A stretch of 64,000 bases of DNA, taken from assembly GCA_964019135.1 (NCBI GenBank), contig OZ025248.1:39735670-39799669 (forward strand), given 5' to 3'. The notes beneath the pieces were generated by a model. It ran no database searches. It saw only the letters and a list, made by a program, of their open reading frames with translations, and was not told where the DNA came from. The position numbers and the translations under genes were made by a program. Positions within the stretch are counted from its first letter, which is position 1. The number at the start of each line of letters is the position of its first letter. This document shows positions 54,345 to 64,000 of the stretch, one piece after another. The stretch is from Arenicola marina (lineage: Eukaryota; Annelida; Polychaeta; Arenicolidae).

Positions 54345-57300
54345 CCAGCCACTCAATCAACACCCGTCTCCAGCCACCCCCAGTCCAGCCACCCCATCCC
54401 CACCCGTCTCTAGCCACACCCTCCCAACCAGTCTCTAGCCACACCCTTCCCACCAGTCTCCAGTCAACCCTCCCCACCCGTGTGCTCCAGCTAGCCCCTC
54501 TCCACCCGTGTGCTCCAGCCACAAACCTCCCAACCCGCCTCTAGCCACCCCCTCCCCACCAGTCTCTAGCCACACCCCTCCCCACCAGCCACCCCCTACC
54601 CACCAGTCTCCAGTCACCCCTCCCCACTCGTGTGCTCAAGCCATAGCCACCCCCCCCCCCCCACTCGTGTACTCCAGCGACCCCCTCCCCACCCTTGCGC
54701 TACAGCTACCCCTACCCACCCGTGTACTCTAGCTACCCCCTCCCCACCCGTGTACTCTAGCTACCCCCTCCCCACCCGTGTACTCTAGCTACCCCCTCCC
54801 CACCCGTGTACTCCAGCTACCCCCTCCCCCCCGTGAACTCTAGCTACCCCCTCCCCACCCGTGTATTCGAGCGACCCCCTCCCCACCCGTGTGCTCCAGC
54901 TACCCCCTCCCAATCGCCTCCAGCTACCCCCTCCCCACCCGTGTGCTCCAGGCACCCCCTCCCCACCCGTGTACTCCAGCTACCCCCTCCCCACCCGTGT
55001 GCTCTAGTTACCCCCTCCCCACCAGAGTACTCTAGCTACCCCCTCCCCACCCGTGTGTTCCAGCCACCCCCTCCCCACCCGTGTGTTCCAGCCACCCCCT
55101 CACCACCCTTATACTCCAGCTACCCCCTCCCCACCCGTGTACTCTAGCTACCCCCTCCCCACCCGTGTACTCTAGCTACCCCCTCCCCGCCCGTGTGCTC
55201 TAGCTACCCCCTCCCCACCCGTGTACTCTAGCTACCCCCTCCCCACCCGTGTGCTCTAGCTACCCCCTCCCCGCCCGTGTGCTCTAGCTACCCCCTCCCC
55301 GCCCGTGTGCTCTAGCTACCCCCTCCCCATCCGTGTGCTCTAGCTACCCCCTCCCCACCCGTGTATTCGAGCGACCCCCTCCCCACCCGTGTGCTCCAGC
55401 TACCCGCTCCCCACCCGTGTATTCTAGCTACCCGCTCCCCACCCGTGTATTCTAGCTACCCGCTCCCCACCCGTGTATTCTAGCTACCCGCCCCCCACCC
55501 GTGTATTCTAGCTACCCGCTCCCCACCCGTGTATTCTAGCTACCCGCTCCCCACCCGTGTATTCTAGCTACCCGCTCCCCACCCGTGTATTCTAGCTACC
55601 CGCTCCCCACCCGTGTATTCTAGCTACCCGCTCCCCACCCGTGAATTCTAGCTACCCGCTCCCCACCCGTGTATTCTAGCTACCCGCTCCCCACCCGTGT
55701 ATTCTAGCTACCCGCTCCCCACCCTTGCGCTACAGCTACCCCCTCCCCACCCTTGCGCTACAGCTACCCCCTCCCCACCCCTGCGCTACATATATTTATA
55801 TATCCTTCCATTAATCTATATGCAATGTATATATCCCTGTATATTTCCCAGTATCAATAAATTAGTACTACTATGAATAAATATAATAAGAATAGAACTT
55901 AATCACCAGCCACACCCTCTCCACTCGTCTCCAGCCACCCTTTTCCCACCTGCCTCCAGCCAACCCCTCCTAACCAGCCTACAGCTACCCCCTCCCCACC
56001 CGTGTGCTCCAGCTACCCCCTCCCCACCCGTGTACTCTAGCTACCCCCTCCCCACCCGTGTACTCCAGCTACCCCCTCCCCACCCGTGTGCTCCAGCTAC
56101 CCCCTCCACACCCGTGTGCTCCAGCTACCCCCTCCCCACCCGTGTACTCCAGCTACCCCCTCCCCACCCGTGTGCTCCAGCTACCCCCTCCTAACCCGTG
56201 TACTCTAGCTACCCCCTCCCCACCCGTGTACTCCAGCTACCCCCTCCCCACCCGTGTACTCCAGCTACCCCCTCCCCACCCGTGTGCTCCAGCTACCCCC
56301 TCCCCACCCGTGTACTCCAGCTACCCCCTCCCCACCCGTGTGCTCCAGCTACCCCCTCCCCACCCGTGTACTCTAGCTACCCCCTCCCCACCCGTGTACT
56401 CTAGCTACCCCCTCCCCACCCGTGTACTCTAGCTACCCCCTCCCCACCCGTGTACTCTAGCTACCCCCTCCCCACCCGTGTACTCCAGCTACCCCCTCCC
56501 CACCCGTGTGCTCCAGCTACCCCCTCCCCACCCGTGTGCTCCAGCTACCCCCTCCCCACCCGTGTGCTCCAGCTACCCTCTCCCCACCCGTGTACTCTAG
56601 CTACCCCCTCCCCACCCGTGTACTCCAGCTACCCCCTCCACACCCGTGTACTCTAGCTACCCCCTCCCCACCCGTGTACTCTAGCTACCCCCTCCCCACC
56701 CGTGTACTCTAGCTACCCCCTCCCCACCCGTGTACTCCAGCTACCCCCTCCACACCCGTGTACTCTAGATACCCCCTCCCCACCCCTGTACTCCAGCTAC
56801 CCCCTCCCCACCCGTGTGCTCCAGCTACCCCCTCCCCACCCGTGTTGTCCAGCCACTCTCTCCCCACCCGTGTACTCTAGCTACCCCCTCCCCACCCGTG
56901 TACTCTAGCTACCCCCTCCCCACCCGTGTACTCTAGCTACCCCCTCCCCACCCGTGTACTCTAGCTACCCCCTCCCCACCCGTGTACTCTAGCTACCCCC
57001 TCCCCACCCGTGTACTCTAGCTACCCCCTCCCCACCCGTGTGCTCCAGCTACCCTCTCCCCACCCGTGTACTCCAGCTACCCCCTCCACACCCGTGTTGT
57101 CCAGCTACCCCCTCCCCACCCGTGTGCTCCAGCTACCCCCTCCCCACCCGTGTACTCTAGCTACCCCCTCCCCACCCGTGTACTCCAGCTACCCCCTCCC
57201 CACCCGTGTTGTCCAGCTACCCCCTCCCCACCCGTGTACTCTAGCTACCCCCTCCCCACCCGTGTACTCTAGCTACCCGCTCCCCACCCGTGTACTCTAG

Positions 57301-60300
57301 CTACCCCCTCCCCACCCGTGTACTCTAGCTACCCCCTCCCCACCCGTGTGCTCCAGCTACCCCCTCCCCACCCGTGTATTCGAGCGACCCCCTCCCCACC
57401 CGTGTTGTCCAGCCACCCTCTCCCCACCCGTGTACTCTAGCTACCCCCTCCCCACCCGTGTACTCTAGCTACCCCCTCCCCACCCGTGTACTCTAGCTAC
57501 CCCCTCCCCACCCGTGTACTCTAGCTACCCCCTCCCCACCCGTGTACTCTAGCTACCCCCTCCCCACCCGTGTGCTCCAGCTACCCTCTCCCCACCCGTG
57601 TACTCCAGCTACCCCCTCCACACCCGTGTTGTCCAGCTACCCCCTCCCCACCCGTGTGCTCCAGCTACCCCCTCCCCACCCGTGTACTCTAGCTACCCCC
57701 TCCCCACCCGTGTACTCCAGCTACCCCCTCCCCACCCGTGTTGTCCAGCTACCCCCTCCCCACCCGTGTACTCTAGCTACCCCCTCCCCACCCGTGTACT
57801 CTAGCTACCCGCTCCCCACCCGTGTACTCTAGCTACCCCCTCCCCACCCGTGTACTCTAGCTACCCCCTCCCCACCCGTGTGCTCCAGCTACCCCCTCCC
57901 CACCCGTGTACTCTAGCGACCCCCTCCACACCCGTGTACTCTAGCTACCCCCTCCACACCCGTGTACTCCAGCTACCCTCTCCCCACCCGTGTGCTCCAG
58001 CTACCCCCTCCCCACCCGTGTACTCTAGCTACCCCCTCCCCACCCGTGTTGTCCAGCTACCCCCTCCCCACCCGTGTACTCTAGCTACCCCCTCCCCACC
58101 CGTGTACTCTAGCTACCCCCTCCCCACCCGTGTGCTCCAGCTACCCCCTCCCCACCCGTGTACTCCAGCTACCCCCTCCCCACCCGTGTACTCTAGCTAC
58201 CCCCTCCCCACCCGTGTACTCTAGATACCCCCTCCCCACCCGTGTACTCTAGCTACCCCCTCCCCACCCGTGTTGTCCAGCTACCCCCTCCCCACCCGTG
58301 TACTCTAGCTACCCCCTCCCCACCCGTGTACTCTAGCTACCCCCTCCCCACCCGTGTACTCTAGCTACCCCCTCCCCACCCGTGTACTCCAGCTACCCTC
58401 TCCCCACCCGTGTACTCCAGCTACCCTCTCCCCACCCGTGTACTCTAGCTACCCCCTCCCCAACCGTGTGCTCCAGCTACCCCCTCCCCACCCGTGTACT
58501 CTAGCTACCCCCTCCCCACCCGTGTACTCCAGCTACCCCCTCCACACCCGTGTGCTCCAGCTACCCCCTCCCCACCCGTGTACTCTAGCTACCCCCTCCC
58601 CACCCGTGTACTCTAGCTACCCCCTCCCCACCCGTGTACTCTAGCTACCCCCTCCCCACCCGTGTACTCTAGCTACCCCCTCCCCACCCGTGTACTCTAG
58701 CTACCCCCTCCCCACCCGTGTACTCTAGCTACCCCCTCCCCACCCGTGTACTCTAGCTACCCCCTCCCCACCCGTGTACTCTAGCTACCCCCTCCCCACC
58801 CGTGTACTCCAGCTACCCCCTCCCCACCCGTGTACTCCAGCTACCCCCTCCCCACCCGTGTACTCCAGCTACCCTCTCCCCACCCGTGTACTCCAGCTAC
58901 CCTCTCCCCACCCGTGTACTCTAGCTACCCCCTCCACACCCGTGTGCTCCAGCTACCCCCTCCCCACCCGTGTACTCTAGCTACCCCCTCCCCACCCGTG
59001 TACTCTAGCTACCCCCTCCACACCCGTGTTGTCCAGCTACCCCTTCACACCCGTGTACTCTAGCTACCCCCTCCCCACCCGTGTACTCCAGCTACCCCCC
59101 GCCCACCCGTGTGCTCCAGCTACCCCCTCCCCACCCGTGTGCTCCAGCTACCCCCTCCCCACCCGTGTACTCTAGCTACCCCCTTCACACCCGTGTACTC
59201 TAGCTACCCCCTCCCCACCCGTGTTGTCCAGCTACCCCCTCCCCACCCGTGTGCTCCAGCTACCCCCTCCCCACCCGTGTACTCTAGCTACCCCCTTCAC
59301 ACCCGTGTACTCTAGCTACCCCCTCCCCACCCGTGTACTCTAGCTACCCCCTCCCCACCCGTGTACTCTAGCTACCCCCTCCCCACCCGTGTACTCTAGC
59401 TACCCCCTCCCCACCCGTGTACTCTAGCTACCCCCTCCCCACCCGTGTACTCTAGCTACCCCCTTCACACCCGTGTACTCTAGCTACCCCCTCCCCACCC
59501 GTGTTGTCCAGCTACCCCCTTCACACCCGTGTACTCTAGCTACCCCCTCCCCACCCGTGTACTCTAGCTACCCCCTCCCGACCCGTGTACTCTAGCTACC
59601 CCCTCCCCACCCGTGTACTCTAGCTACCCCCTCCCCACCCGTGTACTCTAGCTACCCCCTCCCCACCCGTGTACTCTAGCTACCCCCTCCCCACCCGTGT
59701 TGTCCAGCCACCCTCTCCCCACCCGTGTGCTCTAGCTACCCCCTCCCCACCCGTGTACTCTAGCTACCCCCTCCCCACCCGTGTACTCTAGCTACCCCCT
59801 CCCCACCCGTGTACTCTAGCTACCCCCTCCCCACCCGTGTACTCCAGCTACCCCCTCCCCACCCGTGTACTCTAGCTACCCCCTCCCCACCCGTGTACTC
59901 TAGCTACCCCCTCCCCACCCGTGTACTCTAGCTACCCCCTCCCCACCCGTGTACTCTAGCTACCCCCTCCCCACCCGTGTACTCCAGCTACCCCCTCCAC
60001 ACCCGTGTGCTCCAGCTACCCCCTCCCCACCCGTGTACTCTAGCTACCCCCTCCCCACCCGTGTACTCTAGCTACCCCCTCCCCACCCGTGTACTCTAGC
60101 TACCCCCTCCCCACCCGTGTACTCTAGCTACCCCCTCCCCACCCGTGTACTCTAGCTACCCCCTCCCCACCCGTGTGCTCCAGCTACCCCCTCCCCACCC
60201 GTGTGCTCCAGCTACCCCCTCCCCACCCGTGTACTCTAGCTACCCCCTCCCCACCCGTGTACTCTAGCTACCCCCTCCCTACCCGTGTACTCTAGCTACC

Positions 60301-63300
60301 CCCTCCACACCCGTGTACTCTAGCTACCCCCTCCCCACCCGTGTGCTCCAGCTACCCCCTCCACACCCGTGTTGTCCAGCTACCCCCTCCCCACCCGTGT
60401 TGTCTAGCTACCCCCTCCACACCCGTGTGCTCCAGCTACCCCCTCCCCACCCGTGTACTCTAGCTACCCCCTCCCCACCCGTGTACTCCAGCTACCCCCT
60501 CCCCAGCCGTGTACTCCAGCTACCCCCTCCCCACCCGTGTATTCTAGCTACCCCCTCCCCACCCGTGTACTCTAGCTACCCCCTCCCCACCCGTGTACTT
60601 TAGCTACCCCCTCCCCACCCGTGTACTCTAGCTACCCCCTCCCCACCCGTGTACTCTAGCTACCCCCTCCACACCCGTGTGCTCCAGCTACCCCCTCCCC
60701 ACCCGTGTACTCTAGCTACCCCCTCCCCACCCGTGTACTCTAGCTACCCCCTCCCCACCCGTGTACTCTAGCTACCCCCTCCCCACCCGTGTACTCTAGC
60801 TACCCCCTCCCCACCCGTGTACTCTAGCTACCCCCTCCCCACCCGTGTTGTCCAGCCACCCTCTCCCCACCCGTGTACTCTAGCTACCCCCTCCCCACCC
60901 GTGTACTCTAGCTACCCCCTCCCCACCCGTGTACTCCAGCTACCCTCTCCCCACCCGTGTACTCCAGCTACCCCCTCCCCACCCGTGTACTCTAGCTACC
61001 CCCTCCCCACCCGTGTACTCCAGCTACCCCCTCCCCACCCGTGTACTCCAGCTACCCCCTCCCCACCCGTGTATTCTAGCTACCCCCTCCCCACCCGTGT
61101 ACTCTAGCTACCCCCTCCCCACCCGTGTACTTTAGCTACCCCCTCCCCACCCGTGTACTCTAGCTACCCCCTCCCCACCCGTGTACTCTAGCTACCCCCT
61201 CCACACCCGTGTGCTCCAGCTACCCCCTCCCCACCCGTGTACTCTAGCTACCCCCTCCCCACCCGTGTACTCTAGCTACCCCCTCCCCACCCGTGTACTC
61301 TAGCTACCCCCTCCCCACCCGTGTACTCTAGCTACCCCCTCCCCACCCGTGTACTCTAGCTACCCCCTCCCCACCCGTGTACTCTAGCTACCCCCTCCCC
61401 ACCCGTGTACTCTAGCTACCCCCTCCACACCCGTGTGCTCCAGCTACCCCCTCCCCACCCGTGTGCTCCAGCTACCCCCTCCCCACCCGTGTACTCTAGC
61501 TACCCCCTCCCCACCCGTGTTGTCCAGCTACCCCCTCCCCACCCGTGTACTCTAGCTACCCCCTCCCCACCGGTGTACTCTAGCTACCCCCTCCCCACCC
61601 GTGTTGTCCAGCCACCCTCTCCCCACCCGTGTTGTCCAGCTACCCCCTCCACACCCGTGTTGTCCAGCCACCCTCTCCACACCCGTGTTGTCCAGCTACC
61701 CCCTCCCCACCCGTGTACTCTAGCTACCCCCTCCCCACCCGTGTACTCTAGCTACCCCCTCCACACCCGTGTGCTCCAGCTACCCCCTCCCCACCCGTGT
61801 GCTCCAGCTACCCCCTCCACACCCGTGTGCTCCAGCTACCCCCTCCCCACCCGTGTGCTCCAGCTACCCCCTCCACACCCGTGTGCTCCAGCTACCCCCT
61901 CCCCACCCGTGTGCTCTAGCTACCCCCTCCCCACCCGTGCACTCTAGCTACCCCCTCCCCACCCGTGTTGTCCAGCCACCCTCTCCCCACCCGTGTTGTC
62001 CAGCTACCCCCTCCACACCCGTGTTGTCCAGCCACCCTCTCCACACCCGTGTTGTCCAGCTACCCCCTCCCCACCCGTGTACTCTAGCTACCCCCTCCCC
62101 ACCCGTGTACTCTAGCTACCCCCTCCACACCCGTGTGCTCCAGCTACCCCCTCCCCACCCGTGTGCTCCAGCTACCCCCTCCACACCCGTGTGCTCCAGC
62201 TACCCCCTCCCCACCCGTGTGCTCCAGCTACCCCCTCCACACCCGTGTGCTCCAGCTACCCCCTCCCCACCCGTGTGCTCTAGCTACCCCCTCCCCACCC
62301 GTGTGCTCCAGCTACCCCCTCCCCACCCGTGTACTCTAGCTACCCCCTCCCCACCCGTGTACTCTAGCTACCCCCTCCCCACCCGTGTACTCCAGCTACC
62401 CTCTCCCCACCCGTGTACTCCAGCTACCCCCTCCCCACCCGTGTACTCTAGCTACCCCCTCCCCACCCGTGTACTCTAGCTACCCCCTCCCCACCCGTGT
62501 ACTCTAGCTACCCCCTACCCACCCGTGTACTCCAGCTACCCCCTCCCCCCCGTGAACTCTAGCTACCCCCTCCCCACCCGTGTACTCTAGCTACCCCCTA
62601 CCCACCCGTGTACTCCAGCTACCCCCTCCCCCCCGTGAACTCTAGCTACCCCCTCCCCCCCGTGAACTCTAGCTACCCCCTCCCCACCCGTGTGCTCCAG
62701 CTACCCCCTCCACACCCGTGTGCTCCAGCTACCCCCTCCCCACCCGTGTGCTCTAGCTACCCCCTCCCCACCCGTGTGCTCCAGCTACCCCCTCCCCACC
62801 CGTGTACTCTAGCTACCCCCTCCCCACCCGTGTACTCTAGCTACCCTCTCCCCACCCGTGTACTCCAGCTACCCCCTCCCCACCCGTGTACTCTAGCTAC
62901 CCCCTCCCCACCCGTGTACTCTAGCTACCCCCTCCCCACCCGTGTACTCTAGCTACCCCCTCCCCACCCGTGTGCTCCAGCTACCCCCTCCCCACCCGTG
63001 TACTCCAGCTACCCCCTCCACACCCGTGTGCTCCAGCTACCCCCTCCACACCCGTGTGCTCCTGCTACCCCCTCCCCACCCGTGTACTCTAGCTACCCCC
63101 TCCCCACCCGTGTACTCTAGCTACCCCCTCCCCACCCGTGTGCTCCAGCTACCCCCTCCACACCCGTGTGCTCTAGCTACCCCCTCCCCACCCGTGTACT
63201 CCAGCTACCCTCTCCCCACCCGTGTGCTCCAGCTACCCCCTCCCCACCCGTGTACTCTAGCTACCCCCTCCCCACCCGTGTACTCTAGCTACCCCCTCCC

Positions 63301-64000
63301 CACCCGTGTGCTCCAGCTACCCCCTCCACACCCGTGTACTCTAGCTACCCCCTCCCCACCCGTGTGCTCCAGCTACCCCCTCCCCACCCGTGTATTCGAG
63401 CGACCCCCTCCCCACCCGTGTACTCTAGCTACCCCCTCCCCACCCGTGTGCTCCAGCTACCCCCTCCCCACCCGTGTATTCGAGCGACCCCCTCCCCACC
63501 CGTGTTGTCCAGCCACCCTCTCCCCACCCGTGTACTCTAGCTACCCCCTCCCCACCCGTGTACTCTAGCTACCCCCTCCCCACCCGTGTACTCTAGCTAC
63601 CCCCTCCCCACCCGTGTACTCTAGCTACCCCCTCCCCACCCGTGTACTCTAGCTACCCCCTCCCCACCCGTGTGCTCCAGCTACCCTCTCCCCACCCGTG
63701 TACTCCAGCTACCCCCTCCACACCCGTGTTGTCCAGCTACCCCCTCCCCACCCGTGTGCTCCAGCTACCCCCTCCCCACCCGTGTACTCTAGCTACCCCC
63801 TCCCCACCCGTGTACTCCAGCTACCCCCTCCCCACCCGTGTTGTCCAGCTACCCCCTCCCCACCCGTGTACTCTAGCTACCCCCTCCCCACCCGTGTACT
63901 CTAGCTACCCGCTCCCCACCCGTGTACTCTAGCTACCCCCTCCCCACCCGTGTACTCTAGCTACCCCCTCCCCACCCGTGTGCTCCAGCTACCCCCTCCC
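54345..64000. repeat. 28-bp C-rich minisatellite, about 9.6 kb to the window end
   Basis: The main unit is ctagctaccccctccccacc plus cgtgtact. Variants are tgctccag, ttgtccag, attcgagcga, and a block of taccc-gctcccc units at 55400-55730. The left 350 bp are diverged. Higher-order copies: the 291-bp text at 57010-57300 recurs at 57542-57832 (532 bp = 19 units) and 63642-63932; 61405-61900 recurs about 364 bp (13 units) later. The minus strand has GGGTGGGGAGGGGG in each unit. All open frames here (e.g. YSSYPLPTRVLQLPPPHPC) are repeat by-products. Confidence 0.95.
55786..55985. repeat. AT-rich interruption, duplicate of the array's left flank
   Basis: Reads atatccttccattaatctat .. aataaatataataagaat .. 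gtctccagccaccc. It aligns with 54235-54375 (atcctttcatttatttatat .. gataaatataataagatt .. gtctccagccacc), including the first decayed units of the array. Confidence 0.8.

Noticed and set aside
54806-63932. Many frames of 60-236 codons (YSSYPLPTRVLQLPPPHPC)
   Set aside because: 28-bp repeat shifts frame every unit; three units make 84 bp, so frames are open by composition only.
54345-64000. CRISPR-like array
   Set aside because: Units are contiguous 28-bp repeats with no unique spacers, and the genome is eukaryotic.

Overview
This is a window of animal nuclear DNA. Genes are split into short exons with GT-AG introns, tRNA-derived SINEs and small inverted-repeat transposons are scattered throughout, and by my count about 45% of the window is tandem repeat. 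The proteins are bilaterian-like, but nothing fixes the phylum; an invertebrate is the best guess.

Left part (33-15357, minus strand): the 5' part of ASCC3, the Ski2-like DNA/RNA helicase of the ASC-1 complex. Fourteen coding exons join in consistent phase to give residues 1-831 of a protein usually about 2,200 long. They run from the start MALPRLTG through the first helicase cassette (Walker [20 protein letters not shown]). The rest lies beyond base 1. Five of the 13 introns carry a minisatellite whose unit is not purely intronic. Each unit contains the neighbouring splice site plus 18-45 nt of the adjoining exon, so ASCC3 carries tens of copies of its own donors (exons 3, 9, 10 and 11) or acceptor (exon 13). 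In four arrays, use of a repeated site would bring in an in-frame stop almost at once. In the fifth (intron 10) the 30-bp unit is open and in frame, and would add copies of a 10-residue peptide.

Middle (15.4-35 kb): mostly non-genic. It holds a pair of TTAA-flanked MITEs, SINEs, an OTU-type deubiquitinase exon fragment (19431-19797), a CCHC zinc-knuckle retroelement remnant (about 24.3-24.8 kb), four minisatellites (23.65, 26-27.2 and 28-31.5 kb, plus degenerate copies at 20 kb), a lone sulfotransferase exon (31892) and two foldback MITEs (34.75-35.1 kb).

35.5-38.4 kb, minus strand: five C-terminal exons (163 residues) of a DSD1-family PLP enzyme (D-serine dehydratase / 3-hydroxy-D-aspartate aldolase type) with the zinc motif PGHCDPT. 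The N-terminal exons were not found. Two of its introns also carry minisatellites.

Right part (38.5-64 kb): SINEs, a 104-bp palindromic element with an 8-bp target duplication, a module repeated three times around 43.5-48.5 kb with a candidate 73-nt exon, a 167/168-bp satellite (49.2-51.1 kb), an ~880-bp unit repeated three times (51.5-54 kb), and from 54.3 kb to the end a 28-bp G/C-strand-asymmetric minisatellite with higher-order repeats. Long open frames inside the arrays (up to 838 codons) are products of the repeat period and are not called as genes.
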